A stretch of 64,000 nt of DNA from Chryseobacterium sp. JV274 (GTDB lineage: Bacteria; Bacteroidota; Bacteroidia; Flavobacteriales; Weeksellaceae), in the NCBI RefSeq assembly GCF_903969135.1, contig NZ_LR824569.1, positions 1,736,001 through 1,800,000 on the forward strand, in the 5' to 3' direction. Each line of letters opens with the position of its first letter. Position 1 is the stretch's first letter. The translations under genes were made by a program, and so were the position numbers. A model generated the notes under the pieces. It was not told where the DNA came from, ran no database searches, and was given only the letters and a program-made list of their open reading frames with translations. Shown here piece after piece: positions 36,649-45,683 of the stretch.

Positions 36649-37998
36649 TTATTTTTCAAATACGGCATAATCAGAAACTTTAAAGCTAAAGTCTGTTCCG
36701 TTACTGAAATCTCTTTTCGTTTTATCAAAAACATTTCTGAATGTTCCGGATACATGTTCGTCTTCAATTGAAAAGTTAACAGGTTCTTTTGACATGTTCA
36801 AGACTACTAGCACTTCATCATTTCCATTTTTTCTTACATAAGCCAGGATTTTGTCATTGGCTGTAGTATTAAGAAGGTATGTAGTTACATTAGAATCACC
36901 TCCTCTTAAAGCTGGGTTGGAAGCTTTTAAATCCAATAGTGTTTTATAGAAACCGGCAACCTGATAGGTATTGGTCCATTTGATGACATCTTTTTCGAAA
37001 AATTCCAGTCTCTTCATATTTGGAAGTTCCTGGCCTGAGTACAACAACGGAACTCCATTCCATGTTGCAGAGAATACTGCCATAGGTTTTGTGATGACTC
37101 CGTATTTTTCATATTCGGTTCCGTTCCATGAGTTTTCATCGTGGTTTGCAGTAAACCATGCTCTCATTGAAGCATCTCCGATATTAGAATATTGTCTCAG
37201 AAGATCTTTTAATTCCTGAAGAGGTTCATTTTTTTTATAATAATCTGCAGATTTGTGCATCCATTTCCAGGAATAGCTGGCATCAAAAACTTTCCCATAT
37301 TCAGGACTTTCCAACTCATCAAATTCTCCCAGCCAGAAAAGAGGTTTTACTTTTTCTACTTCGGGACGGGCCTGAACCCAGAAATCTACCTCTACCCATG
37401 AAGCAAGATCACATCGAAAACCGTCAATATCAGTTTCCTGTACCCAGAATTTCATGGCATCAATCATGGCCTGACGCATCTCCTGGTTTTTATAGTCCAG
37501 TTCAATAATATCATCCATTCCGGAAGCGATATGGAATTTTCCGTCTGGATCTTTCAGATAAAATTCGGGATGTATTTTCGTCCATACATGATCCCATCCT
37601 GTATGATTGGCCACCCAATCTATAATTACTTTGAATCCCAATCTGTGTGCTTCATTCACCATATCTTTAAAATCCTGCAACGTTCCGAATTCGGGATTGA
37701 TGGAAGTATAGTCTGCAGCAGCATATGGACTCCCCATACTTCCTTTTTTATTCTGCTGGGCAATGGGTGTGATAGGCATAAACCAAAGGGTTTTTATTCC
37801 CATAGATTTCAGGCGGGGCATTTCTTTTGCAAATGCTTTGAAAGTTCCTTCCTGAGTATATTGTCTTATGTTTACTTCGTAGATATTCGTATTATGTTTC
37901 CAATCTTTTGGCAGTTCTGTCATCTTCCGGGTATTTTTTTGAGTGGTACAGGAAACAATTCCCAGACCAATTACAGCTAACAAAATTAATTTTTTCAT
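36649..37998 (-). CDS. GH13 alpha-amylase family lipoprotein
   Basis: 449 residues. Lipobox GIVSC (Cys17) anchors it to a membrane. GH13 regions are clear: DWVANH (127-132), nucleophile Asp197 in GFRCDLAS, acid/base Glu225 in WLGEFDE and Asp287 in ANHDENS; a short beta-sandwich C-domain ends VSDYAVFEK. It lacks starch-binding modules and is compact, like periplasmic maltodextrin hydrolases of Bacteroidota. It is not beside a SusCD pair. Start is the ATG at 37998. Confidence 0.93.
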   Translation of the reverse strand: MKKLILLAVIGLGIVSCTTQKNTRKMTELPKDWKHNTNIYEVNIRQYTQEGTFKAFAKEMPRLKSMGIKTLWFMPITPIAQQNKKGSMGSPYAAADYTSINPEFGTLQDFKDMVNEAHRLGFKVIIDWVANHTGWDHVWTKIHPEFYLKDPDGKFHIASGMDDIIELDYKNQEMRQAMIDAMKFWVQETDIDGFRCDLASWVEVDFWVQARPEVEKVKPLFWLGEFDELESPEYGKVFDASYSWKWMHKSADYYKKNEPLQELKDLLRQYSNIGDASMRAWFTANHDENSWNGTEYEKYGVITKPMAVFSATWNGVPLLYSGQELPNMKRLEFFEKDVIKWTNTYQVAGFYKTLLDLKASNPALRGGDSNVTTYLLNTTANDKILAYVRKNGNDEVLVVLNMSKEPVNFSIEDEHVSGTFRNVFDKTKRDFSNGTDFSFKVSDYAVFEK

Positions 37999-38058
37999 TA
38001 AACTATTTTTAACAAAAGTAAGAATTGTTTTTTTGAGAAAGGCAAAATTTACGGCTAG

Positions 38059-38148
38059 ATAAATAGCATCTCCAACCCGTCAGTAGAACCTGAAAATCTT
38101 ACTGAAGAATTTAAAGAACTCAAAATAGACTTACAAAAGCTTAGCTGA
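38059..38148 (+). pseudogene. Possible decayed gene tail
   Basis: A 29-codon open stretch with coding-like composition (ending ELKIDLQKLS then TGA) follows an in-frame TAG and has no start codon. A hairpin with a T-run follows directly. This looks like the 3' end of a lost rightward gene, but it is short and may be chance. Confidence 0.3.
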
Positions 38149-38156
38149 TATATCTG

Positions 38157-38185
38157 AAACCTCAAATGAGGCTGTTTTTATTTAA
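38157..38185 (+). terminator. Possible rightward terminator
   Basis: CCTC-AAAT-GAGG stem with flanking AA/TT pairs followed by TGTTTTTATTT; it follows the putative gene tail and has no other rightward gene to serve. Confidence 0.4.
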
Positions 38186-38207
38186 ATACCTACCTTCACA
38201 CTTTTAC

Positions 38208-38237
38208 AAAAAAAAGCCCCGGATTAAAATCCAGGGC
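38208..38237 (-). terminator. Terminator of the pRiA4b ORF-3-like gene
   Basis: GCCC-GGATT / AATCC-GGGC stem with one mismatch and a leftward run of eight T; 17 bp after the stop. Confidence 0.85.
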
Positions 38238-38253
38238 CAGTATATTGTGTTGA

Positions 38254-38850
38254 CTATCTTTCGTCATCATTGTCATCTTCATCATCAAAGACATCGTCAT
38301 TGTAGTCTTCTTCTTCCTCATCATCGAAGCTATCGTCTTCATCTGCAAAGTTTCCTCCTGATCCGAAATCTTCATCGAAACCAAACTCATCATCTGCCAA
38401 AGGCATTGCTGATTTCTTTTTAGATCCTCCGGCACTTCCATTTTTGCTAGGTGCCTTCAACGGAACGTTTCCGAATCTGTATACCGTGATAGGATAATTA
38501 ACCCCTTTTGTTTCTTCAATAACTTCTACAAGTTCACAGAAGAATTCCCAAAGGTCAAGAAGCCCGTATTGGAACTGTGCTTTGTCACCTACACTTTCAA
38601 AAGCTTCATCAATGTAAACATCTGACATAATCTCACCATCACCATCATCACTCATATCTTCCAATGGGACACTTTTTACAATTGTTCCGTCATCTTCTAA
38701 CAGATTAAAAGTAGAAAGCTCATCTCCCTGCAGACTGAATGCACTTTTAATTCCTAAATGTAAGTTCCATAACGTTTGTTTTCCCTTAACTTCGATATCA
38801 CGGAAAATATCTTCTTTCGCATCTAATATTACGCGGATTTTGTAAACCAT
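38254..38850 (-). CDS. pRiA4b ORF-3-like protein with acidic tail
   Basis: 198 residues. Residues 1-145 match the plasmid pRiA4b ORF-3 family (VYKIRVILDAKEDIFRDIEV, LWNLHLGIKSAF, FQYGLLDLWEFFCELVEV, YPITVYRFGNVPLKAP). The last 45 residues are almost entirely Asp/Glu with a few Ser, Phe and Asn, an extreme acidic tail. In Flavobacteriia this gene is chromosomal and not tied to transposons. Function is unknown; an acidic tail can bind basic proteins or mimic nucleic acid. A well-formed promoter lies upstream. Confidence 0.82.
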   Translation of the reverse strand: MVYKIRVILDAKEDIFRDIEVKGKQTLWNLHLGIKSAFSLQGDELSTFNLLEDDGTIVKSVPLEDMSDDGDGEIMSDVYIDEAFESVGDKAQFQYGLLDLWEFFCELVEVIEETKGVNYPITVYRFGNVPLKAPSKNGSAGGSKKKSAMPLADDEFGFDEDFGSGGNFADEDDSFDDEEEEDYNDDVFDDEDDNDDER

Positions 38851-38903
38851 ATCAGTTTCTTAAATTACTTTTTTGCCTTTATAATTATGATAAATCTCTG
38901 GTG

Positions 38904-38932
38904 CAAATATATAATAAATGACATGTGACAAA
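38904..38932 (-). promoter_or_regulatory. Promoter of the pRiA4b ORF-3-like gene
   Basis: Minus strand TTTG (38932-38929), 17-bp spacer, TATATTTG (38911-38904): both elements match the Bacteroidota consensus. It predicts a leader of about 45 nt. Confidence 0.7.
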
Positions 38933-38984
38933 AAAATATTTCAGGATTTTTTAAAATATTTTTTTTCCTTACATTTTACCGGAA

Positions 38985-40016
38985 TTATTTACTTTTTTCG
39001 AGCATAAAACTAAACTTCGTCCCTTCAAGGTACACGCTTTCTACGGTGATATTTTCGTTATGTGCTTCAAGAATATGTTTTACGATAGCCAATCCCAGCC
39101 CGGAACCTCCTTCTCTCCTGCTTCTGCTGGTTTCTACACGGTAAAATCTTTCGAAAATCCTTGGAAGAATTTCAGACTTGATTCCCATCCCATTATCTAT
39201 CACTTCTATCAGCACCTTATTTTTGAGTACACTGGTCTTTACGATCACTTTTGCTTCCTGTCTGTTGGCATAATGGATCGCATTGGAAATAAGATTAATG
39301 AAAACCTGGGAAATTTTCTGCTTATCAGCCTCCACAAAAATCTGTGGATGAAGGGTCTGGATCTGTAATGTTGTATTTCGTTTTTCGGCTTCAAGATCAA
39401 GAAGATCGAAAATCTCTTTAATCAGAAGATTGACATCAAATTTTGAAACGGTAAGATTGATTTCACCTGCTTCCAGCCTGTTGATCATATCAAGATCTGT
39501 TACAATGGCGATAAGTCTTTCGACAGATTTATCAATTCTTTCCAGGTATTTATCCCGGATGGTAAGATTGTCTACTCCGCCGTCTCTTAAAGTTTCTACA
39601 TATCCCTGAATAGAAAACAAAGGCGTTTTCAGTTCGTGGGACACATTACCGATGTATTCTTTACGGTAGCTTTCCATCTCTTTCATCATATCAATTTCTG
39701 ATACCTGCTGCTGATTGAGATCTGAAAACCTTTCTCCTAATTCTTTGATGGTAATATTTTCATCCTGATTCTGAACTATTTCCTGTGGCAGAAATCCTGA
39801 AAGTCCTTTTACCTGTTTTCTGCTGTAATAATTGAAAAGAAGTTCCAATACCACACAGTTGATCAGAAAGATCAGGACAATACAGATGAAAAGACCCGTT
39901 TTAAACAAAGGGGTCTCATAATAGATATCTTTCAGTGAATCGAAGACGACTACTAAAAGAAGCATTACCAATGTCAGCAGACAGGAGGCAACGAGGGTAA
40001 GTCTGTAAAATTTCAA
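38985..40016 (-). CDS. phoR: PhoR-like sensor histidine kinase
   Basis: 343 residues. Two membrane helices (about 8-26 and 40-62) with almost no periplasmic loop, as in PhoR proteins that sense through a transporter. H-box NVSHELKTPLF with His127, N-box NLISNAIHYAN, G-boxes DNGMGIKSEI and GGSGLGLAIVKHIL. No PAS domain is evident between helix 2 and the H-box. No in-frame ATG precedes the first helix; the start is TTG at 40016. It follows the PhoB-like gene by 48 bp. Phosphate sensing is inferred from similarity and domain style only. Confidence 0.85.
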   Translation of the reverse strand: MKFYRLTLVASCLLTLVMLLLVVVFDSLKDIYYETPLFKTGLFICIVLIFLINCVVLELLFNYYSRKQVKGLSGFLPQEIVQNQDENITIKELGERFSDLNQQQVSEIDMMKEMESYRKEYIGNVSHELKTPLFSIQGYVETLRDGGVDNLTIRDKYLERIDKSVERLIAIVTDLDMINRLEAGEINLTVSKFDVNLLIKEIFDLLDLEAEKRNTTLQIQTLHPQIFVEADKQKISQVFINLISNAIHYANRQEAKVIVKTSVLKNKVLIEVIDNGMGIKSEILPRIFERFYRVETSRSRREGGSGLGLAIVKHILEAHNENITVESVYLEGTKFSFMLEKSK

Positions 40017-40064
40017 TTTTACAACGTTTTAATGATTGAACGTAAAGTTAAGATTCTAAAATAA

Positions 40065-40739
40065 TTAAACGATCAGTTTATATCCAATCCCTTTTAATGT
40101 CTGAATCGTATTGATTCCTAGTTTTTCTCTCAACCTTCTGATATGTACATCGATTGTTCTTTCACCAACAATCACATCATTACCCCAAACCTTTTCAAGA
40201 ATTTCTTCTCTTTTGAAAACCTTTTCAGTATTGGAAGCCAAAAGGTAAAGCAAGTCAAATTCTTTTTTAGGAAGAAGAAACTGCTGTCCGCTTTTGGAAA
40301 CTCTGAAATTATCTTTGTCGATAATAAGGTCTCCGATTTCGATTAGTTTTGCATTGTCAGAAACCTGTGAGGTCAGCTGTAATAATGCATTCACCTTAGA
40401 AATAAGGATTTTCGGTTTGATTAGTTTTACGATGTAGTCATTGGCACCCGCCTGAAAACCTGCTAACTGAGAAAACTCTTCGCTTCTTGCAGAAAGGAAC
40501 ACGATAAGTGTTTTCTGAAGTTCTTTCACTTTACGAAGTTCCTGACAGGTTTCTATACCATCTTTTTCAGGCATCATGACATCTAATAAGATAAGGTCCG
40601 GAACAATCTCCTTTGCTTTTTCTATACCTTCGTTACCGTTGGTAGCTGTATAGATATCATACCCTTCCTTTTCCAAATTGTAAGACAGAATCTCTAAAAT
40701 GTCCAGTTCATCGTCTATTAAAAGAATTTTTTTGCTCAT
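40065..40739 (-). CDS. phoB: OmpR/PhoB-family response regulator
   Basis: 224 residues. Receiver with Asp9-Asp10, phosphoacceptor Asp53 (LLDVMMPEKDG) and the conserved lysine in YIVKLIKPK; winged-helix output about 130-224 with FDLLYLLASN, VWGNDVIVGERTIDVHIRRLREKL and the closing IQTLKGIGYKL. Cotranscribed with the kinase gene downstream. Upstream lies a divergent TonB receptor gene across a 324-bp spacer, which the regulator may control. Confidence 0.92.
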   Translation of the reverse strand: MSKKILLIDDELDILEILSYNLEKEGYDIYTATNGNEGIEKAKEIVPDLILLDVMMPEKDGIETCQELRKVKELQKTLIVFLSARSEEFSQLAGFQAGANDYIVKLIKPKILISKVNALLQLTSQVSDNAKLIEIGDLIIDKDNFRVSKSGQQFLLPKKEFDLLYLLASNTEKVFKREEILEKVWGNDVIVGERTIDVHIRRLREKLGINTIQTLKGIGYKLIV

Positions 40740-40760
40740 CTTCTAGTTTAAGAATTCCCA

Positions 40761-40768
40761 CAAAATTA
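40761..40768 (-). promoter_or_regulatory. -7 promoter element of the PhoB-PhoR operon
   Basis: Minus strand TAATTTTG matches TAnnTTTG, 21 bp before the ATG; no TTG within 17-23 bp upstream. Confidence 0.4.
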
Positions 40769-41063
40769 ATTATTTCCATTGATTTCATCTATCTGCCAAA
40801 TGTTAACTAATTATTAAAAAAACATATCGCAGTATAAAATTACAAAATCAATAAAAAAATTAAACAATAAATACACATAAATCAAATATAGGGAATAATA
40901 TTTAAAATTAAAACAAAAATTATAATTATATAAATTAAACATCAATAACTATAAATTTCTCTCATCTGTTAATACAAATTTCACAATTAATTAAGATTCT
41001 CCTAAAGTTTTCTTAAAAACTTAGCCCTTATTTTGCCCTTGAAAAAGAAGTAAAAGAAGTAAA
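40769..41063. other. A+T-rich divergent spacer with an imperfect dyad
   Basis: Gene-free region between phoB and the TonB receptor. Very A+T rich. The only structure I see is an imperfect dyad CTAAAGTTTT/AAAAACTTAG at 41002-41024, about 40 bp before the receptor ATG and next to a degenerate TTATTTTG -7-like element. No clear match to the E. coli Pho box. Confidence 0.5.
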
Positions 41064-43853
41064 ATGAAAAAACAACTCCACAAGAGCATCATGCTACTTG
41101 CCTTGTTTTCTGCTGGCTATGCTTTTGCACAAAGTCAGATTTTGGAAGGTAGGGTATTGGACGAGAAAGATAACACTCCTATAGAAGGGGTAAAGGTAAA
41201 AGTAAATGGACAGGAAGTAATGACTGACATTTCCGGATACTACTCTATCAACCTGTCCCCCGGCACCAATTACATTGTAACGGTAAGCTCCAATGGGTAT
41301 AACAGAAAAGAGATCAGTGAGGTTATTATCAAAAATGAAGGTAATACTCATCTTGATATCGTAATGGACAAGCCCTCTACCAAAGAAAAAGAAATTGAGG
41401 GAGTTGTCATCAAATCAAACGCAAGAAAAGAAACCATAGCCTCTACTATCGGACTACAGAAAAATGCCGGTGTAGTTTCTCAGGTTATTGGTGTTGAAGC
41501 TATTAAAAGAAGTCCGGACAGAAACACAGGGGAAGTTCTGAAGAGAGTTTCCGGAGTGAGTTTATCTGAAGGAAAATATATTGTAGTAAGAGGTTTATCA
41601 GACCGTTATAACCAGGCAATGCTGAATGGTATTCAGTTATCCAGCACGGAGCCTGACAGAAAGACTTTCTCTTTCGACCTTTTCCCTGCCAACGTTATCG
41701 AAACCCTTGTTATCAACAAAACTTTCATTCCAGAATATACAGGTGAATGGGGAGGAGCTTTGATCCAGGTAAATACAAAGGATATTCCTAATAAAAATTT
41801 CTTCAATGTACAGGTAGGTGTAGGAGGAAATACGGCGACTATGGGACAGGAATTCCATATGCAGAAAGGTGGAAAATGGGACTTTCTAGGAATTGATGAC
41901 GGTTACAGAAAGCTGCCAACCAATATGCCTGCAAAAAATGCGTTCAGTATTTTAGATGAAGGTCAGAAAACCAACATTGGTAAAGGGTTTACAAAGAATT
42001 TAGGATACAACAGTATTGGTTATCCTGAAAACTTAAGTTTACAACTTGACGGAGGTTTCAACACCAAATTATTCGGAAAAGATTTAGGGGTAATTGCTGT
42101 TTTAAACTATAGTAACAACAAAAGAAGAACTGAATCTACCAACCGTTTCTTTACCATCAACGACCAACTTGCCGATACCAACTTCGATTATTTTACAGAA
42201 AAATACAGCAATGATATTATCTTAGGAGGAATGTTGAACCTTTCTTTAAAGCTCAACAGCAACAATAAAATCTCCTTAAAGAATATCATCACCAACAATA
42301 CGGTGAACCACATGTCCTTCAGAACAGGAAAGGACTTTGAATTTGACCCGATCAACGGGACAAACATTATGGCAAGGGAAATAGGTTTTAAAGAAACTAC
42401 TTTCTACAACTCTACCCTTACCGGTACTCATAAAATAGATGCTCTGGGTGGATTTACCGTAAACTGGTACGGAAGCTTCGGGATCCTGGATCAGTATATT
42501 CCTTTGCTGCAGCGTTTGCAGTATAACCAATACACCAATATAGAAGGAAGCCCATATTTAGCATTGATTTCTAATGGTCTTTCTCAAAAGTCAGGAAGTG
42601 TATTCTATTCTACCCTAAGTGATTATCTATATAATGCAGGGGGTGATATCTCCAAAACATTTACGATGTTTGGACAAAAACAAACGATCAAAGGAGGTTA
42701 TTTGTTCCAGGTAAAAGACAGAATCTACAACTCAAGACCGTTCTCTGTAAGACTTGAGAAATTCAACCAGGGATTACTTTCTCAGCCTTTCGAAACAATC
42801 TTCAATCCTGGGAATTTCGGAGGTAACGGTGGATTTACATTTGATGAAATTGCAGGAAACCAGTACAGATATATTGCCAACACGATCCTTAACGCGGGGT
42901 ATTTACAGTTTGACAACAACTTTACACCATGGTTAAGAGCAGTTTGGGGATTAAGAGTTGAAAACTTTGATCAATTGGTTGGAAGCACGAAGAAAAGTGA
43001 TGACCGTTTTGTGAACACCCGTGTTACAGATTTCTTACCTGCTGTAAACTTAACATTCAAGGTAAACCCTAAAATGAACATCCGTGTTGCAGGTTCACAA
43101 ACTGTTGTTAGACCGGAGTTTAGAGAAGTTTCTCCTTTAGCATATTATGATTTTGATCTTGGAGCTACTGTAATTGGTAACAAATCAATTGAAAGAACCA
43201 AAATTACGAGTGCCGATGTTCGTTGGGAATATTACCCAAGAAACGGAGAAATTATATCCGTAGCAGGTTTCTATAAAAACTTCAAAAAGCCAATCGAATT
43301 ATACTTCAACCAATCAGGGGTAGGAACGAGTAATACCTTCAACTACCTTAACGTAGATAAAGCTGATGCTTATGGAGTGGAACTAGAAGTAAGAAAAAAA
43401 CTTGATTTTGTAAGCGCTCTTAAAAACTTCACCCTGGGTGGAAACGTAGCTTTAATCAAAAACAAAGTAACAGACGAGGCTACTAAGATTGACAGACCAA
43501 TGCAGGGGCAGTCTCCTTATACTGTCAACGTAAGTCTTCAGTATGACACTGAAAAATCAGGTTGGTCTTCTACAGTACTATTCAATATGATCGGAAGAAG
43601 AATCCTTTATGTAGGAAACGATCAGGTACCACCAATCTGGGAAGCACCAAGACCTCTTTTGGATTTCCAGCTTGCTAAAAAAATATGGAGCAACAAAGGA
43701 GAAATCAAGCTGAATGTTTCAGATATTCTGAACCGTCGTGCTAAATTCTACCATGACCTGAACGACAACGGTAAGTATGACAGCAAAGATGCTCTTGCTA
43801 TCGAAAGACTTTCAGGAACCAATATCAGTTTAACACTGGGATACAATTTTTAA
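41064..43853 (+). CDS. TonB-dependent outer membrane receptor
   Basis: 929 residues. Signal peptide ending YAFAQ (about 22); carboxypeptidase-regulatory-like domain (about 25-100: LEGRVLDEKDNTPIEGVKVKVNG); plug domain about 115-240 with VIKRSPDRNTGEVLKRVSGVSL-type spacing and the RGLSDRYNQAMLNG loop; a long barrel ending ISLTLGYNF. It is not a SusC protein: the SusC plug signatures are missing and no SusD follows. Instead a beta-helix lipoprotein gene follows 44 bp later. It is divergent from phoBR, which makes phosphate-linked uptake a reasonable guess; related Bacteroidota use Pho-controlled outer membrane receptors. Confidence 0.92.
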   Translation: MKKQLHKSIMLLALFSAGYAFAQSQILEGRVLDEKDNTPIEGVKVKVNGQEVMTDISGYYSINLSPGTNYIVTVSSNGYNRKEISEVIIKNEGNTHLDIVMDKPSTKEKEIEGVVIKSNARKETIASTIGLQKNAGVVSQVIGVEAIKRSPDRNTGEVLKRVSGVSLSEGKYIVVRGLSDRYNQAMLNGIQLSSTEPDRKTFSFDLFPANVIETLVINKTFIPEYTGEWGGALIQVNTKDIPNKNFFNVQVGVGGNTATMGQEFHMQKGGKWDFLGIDDGYRKLPTNMPAKNAFSILDEGQKTNIGKGFTKNLGYNSIGYPENLSLQLDGGFNTKLFGKDLGVIAVLNYSNNKRRTESTNRFFTINDQLADTNFDYFTEKYSNDIILGGMLNLSLKLNSNNKISLKNIITNNTVNHMSFRTGKDFEFDPINGTNIMAREIGFKETTFYNSTLTGTHKIDALGGFTVNWYGSFGILDQYIPLLQRLQYNQYTNIEGSPYLALISNGLSQKSGSVFYSTLSDYLYNAGGDISKTFTMFGQKQTIKGGYLFQVKDRIYNSRPFSVRLEKFNQGLLSQPFETIFNPGNFGGNGGFTFDEIAGNQYRYIANTILNAGYLQFDNNFTPWLRAVWGLRVENFDQLVGSTKKSDDRFVNTRVTDFLPAVNLTFKVNPKMNIRVAGSQTVVRPEFREVSPLAYYDFDLGATVIGNKSIERTKITSADVRWEYYPRNGEIISVAGFYKNFKKPIELYFNQSGVGTSNTFNYLNVDKADAYGVELEVRKKLDFVSALKNFTLGGNVALIKNKVTDEATKIDRPMQGQSPYTVNVSLQYDTEKSGWSSTVLFNMIGRRILYVGNDQVPPIWEAPRPLLDFQLAKKIWSNKGEIKLNVSDILNRRAKFYHDLNDNGKYDSKDALAIERLSGTNISLTLGYNF

Positions 43854-43897
43854 TTCATTCAACAAATAATCTAATAAATAATTTAATTCTTTATAAC

Positions 43898-45307
43898 ATG
43901 AAAAAGTTCGTTTTATATTCTTTAATGCTTGGCGCTCTAGTATCAACTACCGCATGTAGAAATATAGAAGAAGATGGACCTACCATTATTCAAAATGGAG
44001 GTAATGGAAACGGAGAAACTGAAAACCTTATTCTTTCAGGAAAGATCACTTCCAGCCTTACGCTTAAAGCAAATAAAATCTATAAGCTAAGAGGACTAGT
44101 ATATGTAACTAACGGAGCTACTTTAACTATCGAGCCAGGTACAAAGATTGTAGGTGAAGCTGATAAAAACGGAGCTTTGATCATTACAAAAGGAAGTAAA
44201 ATCATGGCAGAAGGAACTGCTGCCAACCCAATTATCTTCACTTCTGAAAAACCAAGTCCTAAAAGAGGAGACTGGGCAGGTGTAGTAATTTTAGGAAATG
44301 CTCCTACTAATGCTTCTTTCGGTGGGGCAAACGGAGTTGGAGAGATTGAAGGAGGAATCAACAACTCTGAAGGTCTTGGACTTTACGGTGGAAACAATGC
44401 TGCTGACAACAGTGGTATATTAAAATATGTAAGAATAGAATATGCAGGATATGCATTCTTACCGGATAAAGAGATCAACGGACTTACATTCGGTGGTGTA
44501 GGTAGCGGAACTACAGTAGATTACGTAGAAGTTGCTTATGCTAATGATGACAGTTTTGAATGGTTCGGAGGAACGGTAAACTGTTCTCACCTTATCTCTT
44601 ACAAAGGTCTTGATGATGATTTCGATACAGATAACGGTTTCTCAGGAAAGGTACAGTTTGGTATCGCAGTAAGAGATTCTCAGGTAGCAGACGTTTCCGG
44701 TTCTAACGCATTTGAATCTGATAATGATGCTAACGGTTCTACTTTGACACCTCAGACATCAGCTACATTCTCTAACATGACGATTATCGGACCAATCAAC
44801 TCTGCAGCTCCAGGATCAATCAACGCGTTATTCCAGAATGCATTACAGATCAGAAGAAACTCTTCTATCTCTGTATTCAACTCTGTATTTACAGGATTCC
44901 CTGTTGGTTTATTCATTGATGCTACAAAAGGTGCTCCAACAGATAACAATATTGTAGGTAATAAGCTGTTCTTTGAAAATAACGTTTTAGCAGGAATGCA
45001 AACTCCTTTAAAATTCGGACCATCTACTTCTACTCCTACAACGTATACATTGAACGATCTTACAACTTGGTTTAATGCTAAAGGAAATACCATCCTTGCT
45101 TCTACTGCTGATGTAAAACTTGCCGGTGCATGGGCTCCTGCAGGAACTACACCAAACTTTACGCCTAGCGCAGGTTCTCCTTTATTAACAGGAGGTGCAT
45201 TTACTAACCCTAAATTAGCTACTTGGTTTACACAGGTAACTTACAAAGGTGCTGTAAAAGATGCTACAGATACTTGGTACGCAGGATGGACAAACTTCAA
45301 CTTATAA
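43898..45307 (+). CDS. Beta-helix-like surface lipoprotein paired with the TonB receptor
   Basis: 469 residues. Signal with lipobox STTAC (Cys20). The body has repeated short beta strands with Gly and Asn turns (LRGLVYVTNGATLTIEPGTKIVGEADKNG, IMAEGTAANPIIFTSE, WAGVVILGNAPTN, YVRIEYAGYAF, VDYVEVAYANDDSFEWFGGTV), a pattern of right-handed parallel beta-helices. Homologues are sometimes labelled multidrug transporter, which the sequence does not support: there is no membrane domain. It is cotranscribed with the TonB receptor and ends in a strong terminator, so it is the likely surface-exposed binding partner. Ligand unknown. Confidence 0.85.
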   Translation: MKKFVLYSLMLGALVSTTACRNIEEDGPTIIQNGGNGNGETENLILSGKITSSLTLKANKIYKLRGLVYVTNGATLTIEPGTKIVGEADKNGALIITKGSKIMAEGTAANPIIFTSEKPSPKRGDWAGVVILGNAPTNASFGGANGVGEIEGGINNSEGLGLYGGNNAADNSGILKYVRIEYAGYAFLPDKEINGLTFGGVGSGTTVDYVEVAYANDDSFEWFGGTVNCSHLISYKGLDDDFDTDNGFSGKVQFGIAVRDSQVADVSGSNAFESDNDANGSTLTPQTSATFSNMTIIGPINSAAPGSINALFQNALQIRRNSSISVFNSVFTGFPVGLFIDATKGAPTDNNIVGNKLFFENNVLAGMQTPLKFGPSTSTPTTYTLNDLTTWFNAKGNTILASTADVKLAGAWAPAGTTPNFTPSAGSPLLTGGAFTNPKLATWFTQVTYKGAVKDATDTWYAGWTNFNL

Positions 45308-45341
45308 TAATACATAAGTACTTAGATTTAATTTCAAATAG

Positions 45342-45378
45342 AAGGCCTTCGGAAGTATTTTCCGAGGGCTTTTTTTTA
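45342..45378 (+). terminator. Terminator of the TonB receptor-lipoprotein operon
   Basis: Ten-pair stem GCCTTCGGAA/TTCCGAGGGC (one G-T) with a 5-nt loop, then eight T. Confidence 0.9.
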
Positions 45379-45612
45379 TTGTTATCATCAGATATTATAA
45401 TGGTCCGCTGAAATCAATATTAAGCGGTGTTCATATTGTAAAAAACAGAAAATGGCAATTTGAACAGTTGTTATTTTTGTTTAAAAGTAGATTTTTATAA
45501 GGGTTTGTTAAAAAATTTTGGCTAAAACCAGGGAAATATATTCTATTGATAGAGAAGAGAGAAGAGACCCGAAACCCATAACTCATAATTTATAATTTAT
45601 AATTTATCATTC
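45379..45612. other. Gene-free spacer with short A+T repeats
   Basis: Between two terminators. It holds TAATTTA units repeated three times at 45585-45611; a similar motif occurs near 55230. No gene or RNA structure is seen. Confidence 0.5.
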
Positions 45613-45643
45613 AATAAAAAGCCACCAGGAAACTCCCGATGGC
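45613..45643 (-). terminator. Terminator of the cytoplasmic amidohydrolase gene
   Basis: GCCA-C-GG / CC-G-TGGC imperfect stem with a leftward TTTTTATT tail. Confidence 0.65.
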
Positions 45644-45683
45644 ATTCACAAAAAACAAGTGTATAAAAATATATATACTTCAA

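Noticed and set aside
38254..38850. Plasmid or transposon passenger origin implied by the pRiA4b family name
   Set aside because: No transposase, inverted repeats or composition shift around it; flanking genes are housekeeping.
41000..41063. E. coli-type Pho box upstream of the TonB receptor
   Set aside because: No CTGTCAT direct repeats with 11-bp period were found; only an imperfect dyad.
43898..45307. Multidrug transporter annotation
   Set aside because: Lipoprotein signal and beta-helix repeats only; there are no membrane helices.
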